Assembly: GCF_014905395.1 (NCBI RefSeq)
Contig: NZ_BNDT01000003.1
Location: forward strand, 186,001 to 250,000
From: Lactococcus taiwanensis
Lineage (GTDB): Bacteria; Bacillota; Bacilli; Lactobacillales; Streptococcaceae
Length of the DNA stretch: 64,000 nt
Reading direction: 5' to 3'
In this document: one piece after another, positions 7,709 to 21,777 of the stretch
Numbering within the stretch: the first letter of the stretch is position 1
How the letters are laid out: every line of letters begins with the position of its first letter
The notes under the pieces: generated by a model
The model's database searches: none
Told to the model about the DNA's origin: nothing
What the model saw: the letters and a program-made list of their open reading frames with translations, nothing else
Made by a program: the position numbers and the translations under genes

Positions 7709-8305
7709 TTGATTTTAATAATAGATAATTACGATAGTTTCACTTACAACTTAGTGCAGTATGTGGGAGCTTTAACTGATGTAGCAGTTGTAAAAAATGA
7801 CGATGATTCTTTGGAAAATAGGGCAGAAAAAGCAGACGCCTTAATCTTCTCGCCAGGTCCAGGTTGGCCTGCGGATGCTGGAAAAATGGAAACACTTATT
7901 CAGCAATTTGCAGGCCAAAAACCAATTTTAGGAATATGTCTAGGTTTTCAAGCTATCGTTGAAGTTTTTGGTGGCAAACTTCGATTGGCACATCACGTCA
8001 TGCATGGCAAGAATTCACAAGTTAGGCAAACCTCAGGAAATTTACTCTTCAATAAACTTTCTTCAAAATTTCTAGTCATGCGCTATCATTCAATTGTCAT
8101 GGACGAGGCAGTCGCTTTACCAGATTTTGCAATCACAGCAGTCGCGACAGATGATGGTGAAATTATGGCTATTAAAAATGAAAAAGAACAGATTTATGGA
8201 TTACAATTTCACCCCGAATCCATTGGCACATTGGATGGCATGACCATGATTGAAAATTTTGTCAACCAAGTAAATGAAAACAAGGAGTCATCAAATGAAA
8301 AATGA
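7709..8305 (+). CDS. trpG: Anthranilate synthase component II (glutamine amidotransferase)
   Basis: A 198-residue class I glutamine amidotransferase that supplies ammonia to TrpE. It starts with TTG after AGGAGACAAAA and opens [19 protein letters not shown]. The catalytic cysteine is in GICLGFQAI, and the His-Glu pair is in [10 protein letters not shown]. The oxyanion segment [12 protein letters not shown] shows a Trp where many homologues have a Ser or other residue. It is a separate protein, not fused to TrpD, and its 3' end overlaps trpD by 11 bases. Confidence 0.95.
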   Translation: MILIIDNYDSFTYNLVQYVGALTDVAVVKNDDDSLENRAEKADALIFSPGPGWPADAGKMETLIQQFAGQKPILGICLGFQAIVEVFGGKLRLAHHVMHGKNSQVRQTSGNLLFNKLSSKFLVMRYHSIVMDEAVALPDFAITAVATDDGEIMAIKNEKEQIYGLQFHPESIGTLDGMTMIENFVNQVNENKESSNEK

Positions 8306-9302
8306 ACTTGAAAAAGTGATGTCAGGGCGTGACATGACCGAAAATGAAATGAATATGCTTGCGAATTCAATTATCCAAGGTGAATTAAGTGAGGTCCAAA
8401 TTGCCAGCTTTTTAGTAGCATTAAAAATGAAAGGCGAAGCAGCAAGCGAATTGACCGGTTTGGCTCGAGCTTTACAAAAAGCAGCGATTCCTATCCCAAC
8501 AAATTTGACAAATGCGATGGACAATTGTGGAACAGGAGGCGACCGCTCATTCAGTTTTAATATTTCAACCACAGCCGCTTTCGTTTTAGCAGCTGGCGGC
8601 GTCAATATGGCAAAACACGGTAATCGCTCCATTACCAGTAAATCAGGTTCGGCAGATGTTCTTGAGGCCTTAGGAGTCAATCTTTATTTACCAGCAGAAA
8701 AGTTAGCTCAAGTTTTTGACAAAGTTGGTTTAGTTTTCCTCTTTGCTCAAAATCTCCACCCAGCGATGAAATACTTCACGCCAGTGCGCAGACAACTCGA
8801 AATTCCAACAATTATGAATTTGACTGGTCCACTCATCAATCCAATTCCACTTGATACACAACTTCTTGGTACCTCACGTCCAGATTTACTTGAATTAACA
8901 GCAAATGTTTTGAAAGGTTTGGGTCGTAATCGAGCATTAGTCATCACAGGTGAAGGTGGCATGGACGAAGCAACACCCTTTGGACTTAATCATTACGCCC
9001 TTTTAGAAAATGACAAAGTGACTTTGCATGAATTTAGAGCCTCAGACGTTGGTATTTCAGAAGTTCAACTCAATGATATTCGTGGAGGTGAAGCCCCAGA
9101 AAATGCTGAAATTTTAAAAAATGTCCTTGAAAATCAACCGTCAGCCTTTTTAGAAACGACCGTTTTAAATGCCGGACTTGGATTTTATGCCAACGGAAAA
9201 GTCGATTCCATCAAATCCGGAGTTGACCTTGCAAGAGAAGTAATTAGTACAGGAGCAGCTCTTACCAAGTTGCATGAATTACAAGCAGAACAGATTGGCT
9301 AA
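8295..9302 (+). CDS. trpD: Anthranilate phosphoribosyltransferase
   Basis: A 335-residue enzyme joining anthranilate and PRPP. I place the start at the ATG 8295 ([19 protein letters not shown]), with AAGGAG upstream, rather than at an in-frame ATG at 8274 that lies before the ribosome site. Motifs: [18 protein letters not shown] (PRPP site), [21 protein letters not shown] (anthranilate and PRPP), [13 protein letters not shown], and the acidic [10 protein letters not shown]. It overlaps trpG, so translation is probably coupled. Confidence 0.95.
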   Translation: MKNELEKVMSGRDMTENEMNMLANSIIQGELSEVQIASFLVALKMKGEAASELTGLARALQKAAIPIPTNLTNAMDNCGTGGDRSFSFNISTTAAFVLAAGGVNMAKHGNRSITSKSGSADVLEALGVNLYLPAEKLAQVFDKVGLVFLFAQNLHPAMKYFTPVRRQLEIPTIMNLTGPLINPIPLDTQLLGTSRPDLLELTANVLKGLGRNRALVITGEGGMDEATPFGLNHYALLENDKVTLHEFRASDVGISEVQLNDIRGGEAPENAEILKNVLENQPSAFLETTVLNAGLGFYANGKVDSIKSGVDLAREVISTGAALTKLHELQAEQIG

Positions 9303-9347
9303 AAATCTTGATGCAAATTTTGAAATAGCAGAAAATAAGAGAAAAAT

Positions 9348-10142
9348 ATGAACATAAAAAAAGGAAAATTTCTAGAAACAATCCTAGCAGAAAAAAGACT
9401 TGAAATTGCTAAAATGCCAGAAGAACAAGTAGGAAAAGTTCGTCAAACATACAATTTTTATGATTACTTAAAAGAACATTCCGACCAGCTTCAAGTGATT
9501 GCCGAAGTCAAAAAAGCTTCGCCCAGTCTAGGTGATATTAATTTAGAAGTGGATATCGTTGACCAAGCCAAAAATTACGAACAAGCCGGTGCCGCTATGA
9601 TTTCCGTCTTAACTGACCCTGTATTTTTTAAAGGAAATATTGAATATCTCCGTGAAATTTCAGAAAATGTCCAAATTCCCACCTTGAACAAGGATTTTAT
9701 CATCGATAAAAAACAAATCAATCGGGCAGTTAATGCGGGAGCAACAGTTATTTTACTCATTGTCGCAGTTTTTGAAAATCAATACCCCAAACTCCAAAAC
9801 CTCTACAACTACGCACTTTCACTAGGACTTGAAGTTCTTGTTGAAACACATAATAAAGCAGAACTTGAGATTGCTCATCAGCTTGGAGCTAAAATTATTG
9901 GAGTTAATAATCGTAATTTAAAAACCTTTGAAGTGAGCTTACAAAATTCAGTAGATTTGACTCCCTACTTTAAAGAAGACAATATCTACATTTCCGAATC
10001 GGGCATTTTTAGCGCAAACGAAGCCCAAAAAGTTTCCGATGCTTTCAATGGAATATTGGTTGGAACAGCGCTCATGCAATCAGAAAATCTCAAAAAATCT
10101 TTTAAAGATTTAAAAGTCAAGAGGAAAACGAATGAAAATTAA
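9348..10142 (+). CDS. trpC: Indole-3-glycerol phosphate synthase
   Basis: A 264-residue TIM barrel that closes the indole ring. Visible motifs include [14 protein letters not shown] with the catalytic lysine, [26 protein letters not shown] with a second lysine, [11 protein letters not shown] and [14 protein letters not shown], ending YISESGIFS. It is monofunctional and separate from TrpF, with which it overlaps by 11 bases. The Shine-Dalgarno is weak (AAGAGAAAAAT). Confidence 0.95.
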   Translation: MNIKKGKFLETILAEKRLEIAKMPEEQVGKVRQTYNFYDYLKEHSDQLQVIAEVKKASPSLGDINLEVDIVDQAKNYEQAGAAMISVLTDPVFFKGNIEYLREISENVQIPTLNKDFIIDKKQINRAVNAGATVILLIVAVFENQYPKLQNLYNYALSLGLEVLVETHNKAELEIAHQLGAKIIGVNNRNLKTFEVSLQNSVDLTPYFKEDNIYISESGIFSANEAQKVSDAFNGILVGTALMQSENLKKSFKDLKVKRKTNEN

Positions 10143-11193
10143 AATCTGTGGTTTATCTACAAAAGAAGCTGTTGATACAGTCGTAGAATCCGGTGCCACA
10201 CATCTTGGTTTTATTCTTAGTCCCTCAAAACGCCAAGTTACACCAGAAAAAATTCTTCAAATCACAAACGATGTCCCAAAAACAGTCAAAAAAATAGGAG
10301 TTTTTGTTGATGAACCTATTGATTTTGTAAAAAAAGCAATTCAAGTTGCTCAACTCGATCTGGTTCAGCTTCATGGAAATGAAGAGATGAATTACATTAA
10401 TCAACTAGATATTCCGGTTATTAAAGCAATAAGGCCAGACCAAGAATTTAAAGAATACGAAGATGTAATTTTATTATTTGATAGTCCACAAGCTGGAAGT
10501 GGTCAAACCTTTGATTGGGAATCTTTGGTGACTAGTGGTCTGAAAAATAAATTTTTCATCGCTGGTGGACTTAATCCAGAAAATGTAGCAGCTGCTATTC
10601 AACATTTTCCAAATGCCTACGGTGTGGATGTTTCTTCTGGAGTAGAAACTGACGGAATTAAAAACCTTACAAAAATAAAAAACTTTGTTCAAAATGCAAG
10701 CCTTGCCTCATCAAAGCAATTATTTACAGAATTTTTAAGAATCACAAAAAAGCTAAATGAAAATAAGATTATCCCTTATTTAATGGGAAGTTTAGCAGTT
10801 GAGCAAATAATCAATTTTCCAACAAATCCTGATGACATTGATATTCAACTCAAAAAGCCTGATTTTGAAAATTTTGAGCAATTAACAAGTTTAATGGAAG
10901 AATTAGGTTATCAGCTCATTGACTTACATGAGCATAAATTTGAAAAAGCTAGCATTCATGTTGGCTTTGCAAGTGTGGAGACCCTTAAAAACTATGCCGG
11001 GGTTGACGATAATGATATTCCCAAAATCAATTTCAAATCTGAGTTACATCAAGAATTTTTCCTCCCTACTTTAAAGCAAAATATTCAAATTTACCAAGCG
11101 GCAGTGACAGATAGCTGGCGAGCCAAAAAAACTAAAGATAAGAAGATTTTAAAGAAATTACTTTTTGAAGAAAATGACGCGAACATTAAATGA
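10132..11193 (+). CDS. trpF: Phosphoribosylanthranilate isomerase with C-terminal nucleotidyltransferase-like domain
   Basis: A 353-residue protein, far longer than the usual ~200-residue TrpF. Residues 1-190 are a complete isomerase: [10 protein letters not shown] with the catalytic Cys near the N-terminus, [27 protein letters not shown] and [12 protein letters not shown] with the catalytic Asp. Residues about 195-353 form an extra domain with [12 protein letters not shown] and then [13 protein letters not shown]. This GS...DxD pattern is that of the Pol-beta-type nucleotidyltransferase fold, followed by a basic helical tail. As I recall, L. lactis TrpF is also about 350 residues, so the fusion looks like a Lactococcus trait. 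The role of the extra domain is unknown. Confidence 0.92.
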   Translation: MKIKICGLSTKEAVDTVVESGATHLGFILSPSKRQVTPEKILQITNDVPKTVKKIGVFVDEPIDFVKKAIQVAQLDLVQLHGNEEMNYINQLDIPVIKAIRPDQEFKEYEDVILLFDSPQAGSGQTFDWESLVTSGLKNKFFIAGGLNPENVAAAIQHFPNAYGVDVSSGVETDGIKNLTKIKNFVQNASLASSKQLFTEFLRITKKLNENKIIPYLMGSLAVEQIINFPTNPDDIDIQLKKPDFENFEQLTSLMEELGYQLIDLHEHKFEKASIHVGFASVETLKNYAGVDDNDIPKINFKSELHQEFFLPTLKQNIQIYQAAVTDSWRAKKTKDKKILKKLLFEENDANIK

Positions 11194-11230
11194 GATTTAC
11201 CATGAAACTTACATAAAAAGGAGCAACAGC

Positions 11231-12439
11231 ATGACCTACAACCAACCTAACAACAAAGGATTTTACGGCCAATTCGGGGGCCAATTCGTACCTGAGACAC
11301 TAATGACAGCAGTAAAACAATTAGAAGAAGCCTACGAAGATAGTAAAAAAGACCCCATTTTTCAAGCAGAACTTAAAGAATTACTTAAAGACTATGTTGG
11401 ACGAGAAAATCCACTCTATTATGCAAAACGCCTAACAGAATATGCGGGCGGAGCAAAAATCTATCTTAAAAGAGAAGACCTCAACCATACAGGAGCACAC
11501 AAAATCAACAATGCCCTCGGACAAGTCCTCCTTGCCAAAAAAATGGGGAAAAATAAAGTCATTGCGGAAACAGGTGCAGGCCAACACGGTGTCGCAACCG
11601 CAACCGCCGCTGCCCTCTTTGGCATGGAATGTACGATTTATATGGGTGAAGAAGACGTTAAAAGACAAGCTCTCAATGTCTTTCGCATGGAATTACTCGG
11701 GGCAAAAGTTCATTCAGTGACTGATGGTTCACGCGTCCTTAAAGATGCGGTTAATGCAGCACTTAGAGCATGGGTTGCTCAAGTTGAAGATACGCATTAT
11801 GTAATGGGCTCAGTTCTTGGACCACATCCATTTCCACAAATTGTGCGTGATTATCAAGCTGTTATTGGACAGGAAGCGCGTGCCCAATTTTTAGAAAAAG
11901 AAAATAAACTTCCAGATGCTTTAGTAGCTTGTGTCGGTGGAGGTTCAAATTCGATGGGACTTTTTTATCCCTTCGTTAATGATGAATCAGTTGCCATGTA
12001 TGGTGTTGAGGCTGCTGGTCTTGGGATTGATACACCACAGCATGCAGCGACAATTACTAAAGGTCGTCCCGGCGTTCTTCACGGAACACTCATGGATGTC
12101 CTTCAAGATGAAAATGGTCAAATCTTAGAAGCCTTTAGTATTTCAGCCGGTTTAGACTATCCAGGAATCGGCCCAGAACACTCTTATTTCAATGCTATTG
12201 GACGAGCAAAATATGTTGATATTACAGATGAAGAAGCACTTGAAGGTTTTAAAATCTTATCTCGAACTGAAGGAATCATCCCAGCACTAGAAAGTTCTCA
12301 TGCTATCGCCTATGCAGTCAAATTAGCTAAAGAATTAGGACCAGATAAATCAATGATTGTTTGTCTTTCAGGACGTGGGGATAAAGATGTGGTTCAAGTA
12401 AAAGAACGACTTGAAGCAGAAAAAGAGGTGAAAAAATGA
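11231..12439 (+). CDS. trpB: Tryptophan synthase beta subunit
   Basis: A 402-residue PLP enzyme that joins indole and serine. I place the start at ATG 11231 ([19 protein letters not shown]) behind AAAAGGAGCAAC. An upstream in-frame ATG at 11165 would overlap trpF and has no ribosome site. The PLP lysine is in [33 protein letters not shown] follows, and [13 protein letters not shown] binds the PLP phosphate. The 3' end overlaps trpA (ATGA-type overlap). Confidence 0.96.
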   Translation: MTYNQPNNKGFYGQFGGQFVPETLMTAVKQLEEAYEDSKKDPIFQAELKELLKDYVGRENPLYYAKRLTEYAGGAKIYLKREDLNHTGAHKINNALGQVLLAKKMGKNKVIAETGAGQHGVATATAAALFGMECTIYMGEEDVKRQALNVFRMELLGAKVHSVTDGSRVLKDAVNAALRAWVAQVEDTHYVMGSVLGPHPFPQIVRDYQAVIGQEARAQFLEKENKLPDALVACVGGGSNSMGLFYPFVNDESVAMYGVEAAGLGIDTPQHAATITKGRPGVLHGTLMDVLQDENGQILEAFSISAGLDYPGIGPEHSYFNAIGRAKYVDITDEEALEGFKILSRTEGIIPALESSHAIAYAVKLAKELGPDKSMIVCLSGRGDKDVVQVKERLEAEKEVKK

Positions 12440-13197
12440 AAACTTTACAAATGTCTTTAAGCAATAAAAAAAATAATTTTATTCCTTATATCATGGCTGG
12501 CGACCATGAAAAAGGCTTAGAAGGTCTTAAAGAAACCATTCAACTTCTTGAAGAAGCTGGGAGTTCGGCTATTGAAATTGGTGTTCCATTTTCAGATCCG
12601 GTTGCTGATGGTCCAGTCATCGAACAAGCAGGTTTGCGTGCTTTAGCAAGAAATGTATCCCTTTCAAGTATTCTTGAAACCTTAAAAACAATTGATACAA
12701 AAGTTCCTTTGGTAATTATGACCTATTTCAATCCCGTCTATCAGTTGGGAATTGAAAAGTTTGTTGCGGCTCTTGAAGAAACACCAGTTAAAGGACTTAT
12801 CATTCCTGATTTACCTAAAGAGCATGAGGGCTATATCAAACCATTTATCAATGATAAAGATATCTGTTTAGTCCCTCTGGTTTCATTAACCACCCCACTT
12901 TCTCGGCAAAAAGAACTTGTAGCCGATGCTGAAGGATTTATCTATGCCGTTGCAATCAATGGAGTAACTGGGAAAGAAAATGCTTATAGTAACCAACTTG
13001 ATCAACATTTAAAAGCATTGTCTTCATTAACAGATGCTCCTGTTTTGACAGGATTTGGAATTTCAAATTTAACAGATGTCGAACGATTTAACAAAGTTTC
13101 ATCAGGAGTAATCGTTGGTTCGAAAATAGTTCGTGACTTGCATGAGAAAAAAGAGCAGGAGGTGGCCACATTTATAAAAAATGCAATTAAAGCGTAA
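12436..13197 (+). CDS. trpA: Tryptophan synthase alpha subunit
   Basis: A 253-residue TIM barrel that cleaves indole-3-glycerol phosphate and channels indole to TrpB. The catalytic acids lie in [22 protein letters not shown], and the phosphate site is GFGISN and IVGSKIV. It is the last gene of the operon. No convincing intrinsic terminator lies between its stop and the next promoter at 13229, so trp transcripts may run on to the regulated terminator at 13310-13352. Confidence 0.95.
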   Translation: MKTLQMSLSNKKNNFIPYIMAGDHEKGLEGLKETIQLLEEAGSSAIEIGVPFSDPVADGPVIEQAGLRALARNVSLSSILETLKTIDTKVPLVIMTYFNPVYQLGIEKFVAALEETPVKGLIIPDLPKEHEGYIKPFINDKDICLVPLVSLTTPLSRQKELVADAEGFIYAVAINGVTGKENAYSNQLDQHLKALSSLTDAPVLTGFGISNLTDVERFNKVSSGVIVGSKIVRDLHEKKEQEVATFIKNAIKA

Positions 13198-13228
13198 ATT
13201 TTTTGTAGTTCGAGCGATTAATTTTTTC

Positions 13229-13257
13229 TTGACAGCGCTTTATAGAAATGCTATAAT
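13229..13257 (+). promoter_or_regulatory. Promoter of the beta-glucoside operon
   Basis: TTGACA (13229-13234), 17 bases, TATAAT (13252-13257). A cre-like sequence (TTGACAGCGCTTTAT, two mismatches to the usual cre consensus) overlaps the -35, consistent with CcpA control of a sugar operon. Confidence 0.85.
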
Positions 13258-13285
13258 TTATTTAAATAAAACGGTTACAAAAAAT

Positions 13286-13314
13286 GGATAGTGATTATTA
13301 AGTTAAGCTAGACC
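13286..13314 (+). promoter_or_regulatory. RAT site 1 (ribonucleic antiterminator) before bglG
   Basis: Begins GGATAGTGATTATTAAG and ends GCTAGACC, the layout of LicT/BglG RAT hairpins. Its last bases are the first bases of the terminator stem at 13310, so binding by the antiterminator would prevent the terminator from forming. Confidence 0.8.
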
Positions 13315-13354
13315 TTATCAGACCTATTGTTATAGGGGGATAAGGTCTATTTTT
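13310..13354 (+). terminator. Regulated terminator upstream of bglG
   Basis: AGACCTTATC (13310-13319) pairs with GATAAGGTCT (13339-13348), with an inner CCTAT/ATAGG stem, followed by ATTTTTG. It overlaps RAT site 1. Confidence 0.85.
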
Positions 13355-13371
13355 GTCAAATGGAGAAGAAT

Positions 13372-14211
13372 GTGAAAATCAAAAAAGTTCTGAACAATAA
13401 TGTAGTCATTGCTCAAAATGCTAATGAAGAAACCATTCTTATGGGTTTGGGCTTAGGTTTTGGAAAAAAAGCAGGTGAAGTTGTTGAAGATAAAAAAATT
13501 GAAAAAATTTTTGCACTGAAAGTAACTTCTGAGCAACAGAATTTTTCAGAGTTACTGTCGGAAATTCCAAGCGGTATCATAGAACTTTCGATATTAACTT
13601 TAGCAAAAGCAAAAACAAAATTTGATAAGACAATTTCTGACACCGTTCTGGTTGCTTTTGCAGACCATTTGAATGCAGCCATTATGCGTGAAAAAGAAAA
13701 TATAACAATAAAAAATTTTCTTTTGTGGGATATTAAGCGGTTTTTTCCAGAAGAATTTGCACTTTGTCTTGAAACTCTTCAAAAAGTTAAAGAAAAACTT
13801 AATATCTCCCTTCCAGAAGATGAAGCCGGTTTTCTAGCCATGCACATTGTTAATGGAACGCTGGGAAGTGGTCATGAATATGCGACAGAACTTACAAAAT
13901 TGATGGAAGAAATTTTAACAACTCTAAAATATACTTTACAAGTAAACTTTAATGAGCAAGATATTTTTTTTCAAAGATTTATTACTCACCTTAAATTTTT
14001 CACTGAAAGAATACTTTCTAATGCAAAAAGTGATGAAAGCACCGATGAAGATTTATTCCTTTTAATAACCAGAAAATACCCTAGAGCATACATAGGAACA
14101 AAGAAAGTCAGTGAGTTTCTTAAACAGACAAGGTCATACGAAGTTTCGCAAAATGAACAAATATATATGACCGTCCATCTAGCACGTATTCTAGAAAAAA
14201 TACAAGATTAA
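13372..14211 (+). CDS. BglG/LicT-family transcriptional antiterminator
   Basis: About 279 residues: an N-terminal CAT RNA-binding domain (1-55; VKIKKVLNNNVVIAQNANEE) and two PTS regulation domains. Conserved histidines occur in FADHLNAAI, FLAMHIVNG, RFITHLKFF and MTVHLARIL, as expected for control by HPr and the EII protein. I prefer GTG 13372 over ATG 13360, because GGAG lies at a proper distance from the GTG and the protein then opens like LicT. It should bind RAT sites 1 and 2 to allow synthesis of itself, the PTS permease and the glucosidase when a beta-glucoside is present. Confidence 0.93.
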   Translation: MKIKKVLNNNVVIAQNANEETILMGLGLGFGKKAGEVVEDKKIEKIFALKVTSEQQNFSELLSEIPSGIIELSILTLAKAKTKFDKTISDTVLVAFADHLNAAIMREKENITIKNFLLWDIKRFFPEEFALCLETLQKVKEKLNISLPEDEAGFLAMHIVNGTLGSGHEYATELTKLMEEILTTLKYTLQVNFNEQDIFFQRFITHLKFFTERILSNAKSDESTDEDLFLLITRKYPRAYIGTKKVSEFLKQTRSYEVSQNEQIYMTVHLARILEKIQD

Positions 14212-14248
14212 TTTTTAAGATGACTTTAGTCATCATCAACTATGGTAA

Positions 14249-16231
<1,983 letters not shown>

Positions 16232-16245
16232 AACTACTAAAATAA

Positions 16246-17694
<1,449 letters not shown>

Positions 17695-17722
17695 ATAGGC
17701 TTAGGTTTTAATAATCTTTAAA

Positions 17723-17758
17723 AGAGATTCATTTTGGTTTGAAGTGAATCTCTTTTTT
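17723..17758 (+). terminator. Terminator of the beta-glucoside operon
   Basis: AGAGATTCA (17723-17731) pairs with TGAATCTCT (17745-17753), followed by six T. Confidence 0.85.
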
Positions 17759-17878
17759 GACCTTTGAAAAGGACAAAGAAGGATTTTAATTGAAAAAAGA
17801 AAAATAAAGCGCTATAATATGTTGAAACTTTAGCTCGATAAAAGTAGAGCTGACAATTTGACGAAAAGGAGAAAAATT

Positions 17879-18499
17879 TTGCGTGTAGCTCGACAACCAC
17901 GTTACCAGCAAATCGCACGACTTATTGCAGAAAAAATTGCCCGTAATGAGTTAAAAGTAGGCGAAAAAATATATGCAAGGTCGACTTTAGCAACGACGTT
18001 TGGCGTTTCTCCTGAGACAGCGCGTAAGGCAATTAGTGTACTTAGTGATTTAGGGATTGTTGATCCGGTTCATGGAAGCGGCGTGATTGTCGTTTCTCGT
18101 CAAAAGGCTCAGGAGCACCTGGAACAATACCAAGAAGTTGAGACGATACAGGACCTACAAGAACAAATCTTAGAAAGTGTTGTACGACAACAGTCGGAAT
18201 TAGCAAATTTTTCCACGATTCTTGATAAATTAGTAGACCAGACTGAACATTTTCAAAAAGCTAACCCTCTCACCCCGATTGAGTTTGAGCTTGTTGAGCA
18301 ATCCCCAAAACTTGGGAAAACTTTGGGAGAGATGAATCTCTGGCAAAATACAGGTGCTACTATTGTCGCTATTTTGCAAAAGGAGGAGTTGATTGTTTCG
18401 CCAGGACCTTACGCTACAATTAATCAAGGAGATACCCTTTATTTTGTAGGCGCATCCAATACCTTACAGATTATTCAAAACTTTTTTTATACCAAATAA
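17879..18499 (+). CDS. busR: BusR, GntR-type repressor of betaine uptake with RCK_C domain
   Basis: About 206 residues. The N-terminal GntR winged helix is VARQPRYQQIARLIAEKIA ... STLATTFGVSPETARKAIS (1-75). A coiled segment follows (about 85-130). The C-terminal TrkA_C/RCK_C domain ends GPYATINQGDTLYFVGASN. This architecture is that of lactococcal/streptococcal BusR, which represses busA and binds cyclic di-AMP. I choose TTG 17879, because AAAAGGAG lies 7 bases upstream; an in-frame TTG at 17858 precedes the ribosome site. It sits directly upstream of busAA-busAB, and its operator is visible at 18555-18592. Confidence 0.9.
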   Translation: MRVARQPRYQQIARLIAEKIARNELKVGEKIYARSTLATTFGVSPETARKAISVLSDLGIVDPVHGSGVIVVSRQKAQEHLEQYQEVETIQDLQEQILESVVRQQSELANFSTILDKLVDQTEHFQKANPLTPIEFELVEQSPKLGKTLGEMNLWQNTGATIVAILQKEELIVSPGPYATINQGDTLYFVGASNTLQIIQNFFYTK

Positions 18500-18501
18500 A
18501 A

Positions 18502-18531
18502 GACATCGTTTACATAGGCGATGCCTTTTTT
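18502..18531 (+). terminator. Terminator after busR
   Basis: A hairpin around ACATCG (from 18503) and CGATGC (to 18524), followed by CTTTTTT. The stem is short and partly wobble-paired. Confidence 0.55.
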
Positions 18532-18549
18532 AAGTGGAAGTTAAGTTAT

Positions 18550-18592
18550 TTGACAAAGTGACAACATATTGCTATTATGGAGTGGTCACTTT
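18550..18592 (+). promoter_or_regulatory. busA promoter with BusR operator
   Basis: TTGACA (18550-18555), 17 bases, TATTAT (18573-18578). An inverted repeat AAAGTGAC (18555-18562) - 22 bases - GTCACTTT (18585-18592) brackets the spacer and -10 and touches the -35. The wide, fixed spacing suits a BusR tetramer contacting two half-sites on either side of RNA polymerase. Confidence 0.85.
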
Positions 18593-18712
18593 TAAGAGTA
18601 TGATATAGAATACTAATATTTTCCGTGCGTGTAATTATTAATCATTTATTGAGTCATAGAAGAACTTAGAGAAGCATGAGATTTATTAGTTGAAAGACAA
18701 GGAGGATATATA

Positions 18713-19924
18713 TTGCCAGTAAAAGTTAAAATAGAACATTTAACAAAAATATTTGGAAAACGCGTTAAAGCTGCCCTAGCTATGGTAGAGCAGGGAGAAT
18801 CTAAAAATGAAATTCTCAAAAAGACCGGTGCAACCGTAGGGGTTTATGACACCAACTTTGAAATTAATGAGGGTGAAATTTTCGTCATCATGGGATTATC
18901 AGGTTCGGGGAAATCAACTTTACTGCGCTTACTTAACCGTTTAATTGAACCTACGAGTGGTAAAATCTTTATTGATAATCAAGACGTAGCGACTTTAAAC
19001 AAAGAAGATTTGTTAAAGGTAAGACGTAAAACAATGAGCATGGTTTTTCAAAATTTTGGTTTATTCCCGCATCGCACAATTTTGGAAAATACAGAATACG
19101 GTTTAGAAGTTCAAAATGTGCCCAAAGAGGAAAGACGAGTGAGAGCAGAAAAGGCCTTGGCCAATGCTAACTTGTTAGATTTTAAAGATCAATACCCTAA
19201 GCAATTATCTGGCGGGATGCAACAACGTGTTGGTCTTGCTCGAGCTTTGGCTAATGATCCTGAAATTTTGTTAATGGACGAAGCTTTCTCAGCATTGGAC
19301 CCGTTGATTCGACGCGAAATGCAAGATGAATTACTGGAACTTCAAGCAAAATTCCAAAAAACAATTATTTTCATTTCACATGATTTAAATGAAGCACTTC
19401 GTATCGGTGATCGTATAGCCATTATGAAAGATGGTAAAATCATGCAGATCGGAACAGGAGAAGAGATTTTAACAAATCCTGCAAACGATTATGTCAAGAG
19501 CTTTGTTGAGGATGTCGACCGTGCTAAAGTTATTACTGCTGAGAATATCATGATTCCAGCGTTGACAACCAATGTGGATGTGGATGGACCTACGGTTGCG
19601 CTCAAGAAAATGAAGGCTGAGGAAGTCAGCTCTCTTATGGCCGTTGATAAGAAACGCCAATTCCGAGGGGTGGTTACGAGTGAGCAGGCCATTAATGCTC
19701 GCCAAAATAATTTATCCTTACGTGATGTGATGACAACAGATGTAGATCAAGTAAGCAAAGAAACACTGGTCAGTGATATTTTACCAATTATTTATGATTC
19801 ACCAACTCCACTTGCTGTAATTGATGAGCAAGGTTACTTAAAAGGTGTATTAATTCGTGGGAGTGTCCTTGAAGCCCTTGCGGATATCCCTGATGAGATT
19901 GTAGAGGAGGAAAATAATGATTGA
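18713..19924 (+). CDS. busAA: Glycine betaine ABC transporter ATPase with tandem CBS domains
   Basis: A 403-residue OpuAA/BusAA ATPase. It starts with TTG behind AAGGAGGA. Walker A is GLSGSGKST, the Q-loop is [10 protein letters not shown], the signature is [16 protein letters not shown], and Walker B is [13 protein letters not shown]. Two CBS domains (about 265-395) include the [13 protein letters not shown] segment. In OpuA these CBS domains sense ionic strength and cyclic di-AMP. The protein powers uptake of glycine betaine under osmotic stress with BusAB. The gene overlaps busAB by 8 bases. Confidence 0.94.
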   Translation: MPVKVKIEHLTKIFGKRVKAALAMVEQGESKNEILKKTGATVGVYDTNFEINEGEIFVIMGLSGSGKSTLLRLLNRLIEPTSGKIFIDNQDVATLNKEDLLKVRRKTMSMVFQNFGLFPHRTILENTEYGLEVQNVPKEERRVRAEKALANANLLDFKDQYPKQLSGGMQQRVGLARALANDPEILLMDEAFSALDPLIRREMQDELLELQAKFQKTIIFISHDLNEALRIGDRIAIMKDGKIMQIGTGEEILTNPANDYVKSFVEDVDRAKVITAENIMIPALTTNVDVDGPTVALKKMKAEEVSSLMAVDKKRQFRGVVTSEQAINARQNNLSLRDVMTTDVDQVSKETLVSDILPIIYDSPTPLAVIDEQGYLKGVLIRGSVLEALADIPDEIVEEENND

Positions 19925-21638
19925 TTTAGCGATAAGCAAACTCCCACTGGCCCAGTGGGTATCCAATATTACAGATTGGATTACAAGTAATTTTAGTGGT
20001 GGCTTTGATGTTATCCAGAAAATAGGAACATTTATTATGAATACCGTAACGGGTGCTTTAACAGCAGTTCCGTTTTGGCTGATGATTGGTGTGGTCACTT
20101 TACTTGCCATCTTGGTCTCTGGTAAGAAAATTGCTTTTCCTATTTTCACGTTTTTAGGGCTAGTCTTGATTGCTAATCAGGGGTTGTGGACAGATTTGAT
20201 GAACACAATCACGCTTGTTTTACTCTCAAGTTTGCTTTCAATCGTAATCGGAGTGCCCTTGGGAATATGGATGGCGAAATCAGAAATTGTCGCTAAAATT
20301 GTCCAACCAATTCTAGACTTCATGCAAACAATGCCAGGTTTTGTTTATTTGATTCCTGCGGTTGCTTTCTTTGGTATCGGTGTAGTGCCTGGGGTATTCG
20401 CTTCAGTAATCTTTGCCTTACCACCTACTGTACGAATGACTAATTTGGGTATTCGTCAAGTTTCGACAGAATTGGTTGAAGCTGCTGATTCTTTTGGATC
20501 GACTCCACGCCAAAAACTTTTTAAGTTGGAATTTCCTTTAGCTAAAGGAACGATCATGGCTGGGGTAAATCAAACCATCATGTTGGCACTTTCAATGGTA
20601 GTTATTGCTTCAATGATTGGTGCGCCAGGGCTTGGTCGTGGTGTATTGGCTGCGGTACAATCGGCTGATATTGGTAAAGGTTTTGTAAGTGGGATTTCAC
20701 TTGTCATTTTAGCGATTATTATTGACCGCTTTACTCAAAAACTTAACGTTTCACCGATTGAAAAGCAAACGAATCCTAAGATACGTCGCTGGAAACGTTG
20801 GGTGGCCCTAGCTTCACTTCTTGTATTGATTATTGGTGGAATTTCAGGACTTTCTTTTGGTAAAAAAGCTGCTGATAAAAAGGTAGACTTGGTTTATATG
20901 AACTGGGATTCTGAGGTAGCATCTGTGAATGTATTGGAACAAGCGATGAAACAACATGGCTTTGACGTGAATACAACGGCCCTAGATAATACGGTTGCTT
21001 GGCAAACCGTTGCAAACGGTCAAGCAGATGGAATGATCTCTGCTTGGTTGCCTAATACACATAAAACTCAGTGGCAAAAATTTGGCAAATCAGTTGAAAA
21101 TCTCGGTACTAATTTGAAAGGTGCTAAAGTTGGCTTGGTTGTTCCTGCTTATATGAATGTAAATTCAATCGAAGATTTGAAAAATCAAGCCGATAAGAAA
21201 ATCATCGGAATTGAACCTGGTGCTGGTGAAATGGCAACAGTTGAGAAAACGATGAAAGCTTATAATAATTTGAGCGATTGGACTTTGGTTCCTTCGTCTT
21301 CAGGTGCGATGACGGTTGCTTTAGGCGAAGCCATCAAACAGCATAAAGATATTGTAGTAACGGGATGGTCTCCTCACTGGATGTTTAATAAGTACGATTT
21401 GAAATATTTAGAAGATCCTAAAGGAACTATGGGTACTGAAGAAAATATCAATACGGTTGTTCGTAAAGATTTGAAGAAAGATAATCCAGAAGCCTACAAA
21501 GTATTAGATCAGTTCAATTGGACTCAAAAAGATATGGAAGCAGTAATGCTCGATATTCAAAATGGAAAAAGTCCAGAAGAAGCTGCAAATAAATGGATTA
21601 AAGCTCACCAAAGCCAAGTAGATCAATGGTTTAAGTAA
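19917..21638 (+). CDS. busAB: Glycine betaine ABC transporter permease fused to substrate-binding domain
   Basis: A 573-residue OpuABC-type fusion. N-terminal membrane part (about 1-310): an amphipathic helix and spans, with the permease EAA loop [22 protein letters not shown]. An extracellular domain (about 320-573) starts after a further span and resembles ProX/OpuAC; it carries aromatic residues such as W in YMNWDSE, AWQTV, SAWLPN and GWSPHW that would cage the betaine methyl groups. Two subunits pair with two BusAA subunits. A strong terminator follows. Confidence 0.94.
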   Translation: MIDLAISKLPLAQWVSNITDWITSNFSGGFDVIQKIGTFIMNTVTGALTAVPFWLMIGVVTLLAILVSGKKIAFPIFTFLGLVLIANQGLWTDLMNTITLVLLSSLLSIVIGVPLGIWMAKSEIVAKIVQPILDFMQTMPGFVYLIPAVAFFGIGVVPGVFASVIFALPPTVRMTNLGIRQVSTELVEAADSFGSTPRQKLFKLEFPLAKGTIMAGVNQTIMLALSMVVIASMIGAPGLGRGVLAAVQSADIGKGFVSGISLVILAIIIDRFTQKLNVSPIEKQTNPKIRRWKRWVALASLLVLIIGGISGLSFGKKAADKKVDLVYMNWDSEVASVNVLEQAMKQHGFDVNTTALDNTVAWQTVANGQADGMISAWLPNTHKTQWQKFGKSVENLGTNLKGAKVGLVVPAYMNVNSIEDLKNQADKKIIGIEPGAGEMATVEKTMKAYNNLSDWTLVPSSSGAMTVALGEAIKQHKDIVVTGWSPHWMFNKYDLKYLEDPKGTMGTEENINTVVRKDLKKDNPEAYKVLDQFNWTQKDMEAVMLDIQNGKSPEEAANKWIKAHQSQVDQWFK

Positions 21639-21670
21639 AATTTACGGGTAAGTTTTAAAAAAGGATAAAA

Positions 21671-21705
21671 GATCTCCTGACGGATTTGTTCAGGAGGTCT
21701 TTTTT
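21671..21705 (+). terminator. Terminator of busAA-busAB
   Basis: GATCTCCTGA (21671-21680) pairs with TCAGGAGGTC (21690-21699), followed by six T. Confidence 0.88.
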
Positions 21706-21777
21706 AGCATCCGAATTCCGTGCTGAGTAAGAGTTTTTGTTATAATAGAATTAAAATTTAGATAAAGTGAGTGAAGA

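Noticed and set aside
6294-13197. The trp operon as recently transferred DNA
   Set aside because: It looks slightly more AT-rich by eye in one line I counted, but I could not compare composition properly, there are no mobile elements at its ends, and T-box control with this gene order is normal for Lactococcus.
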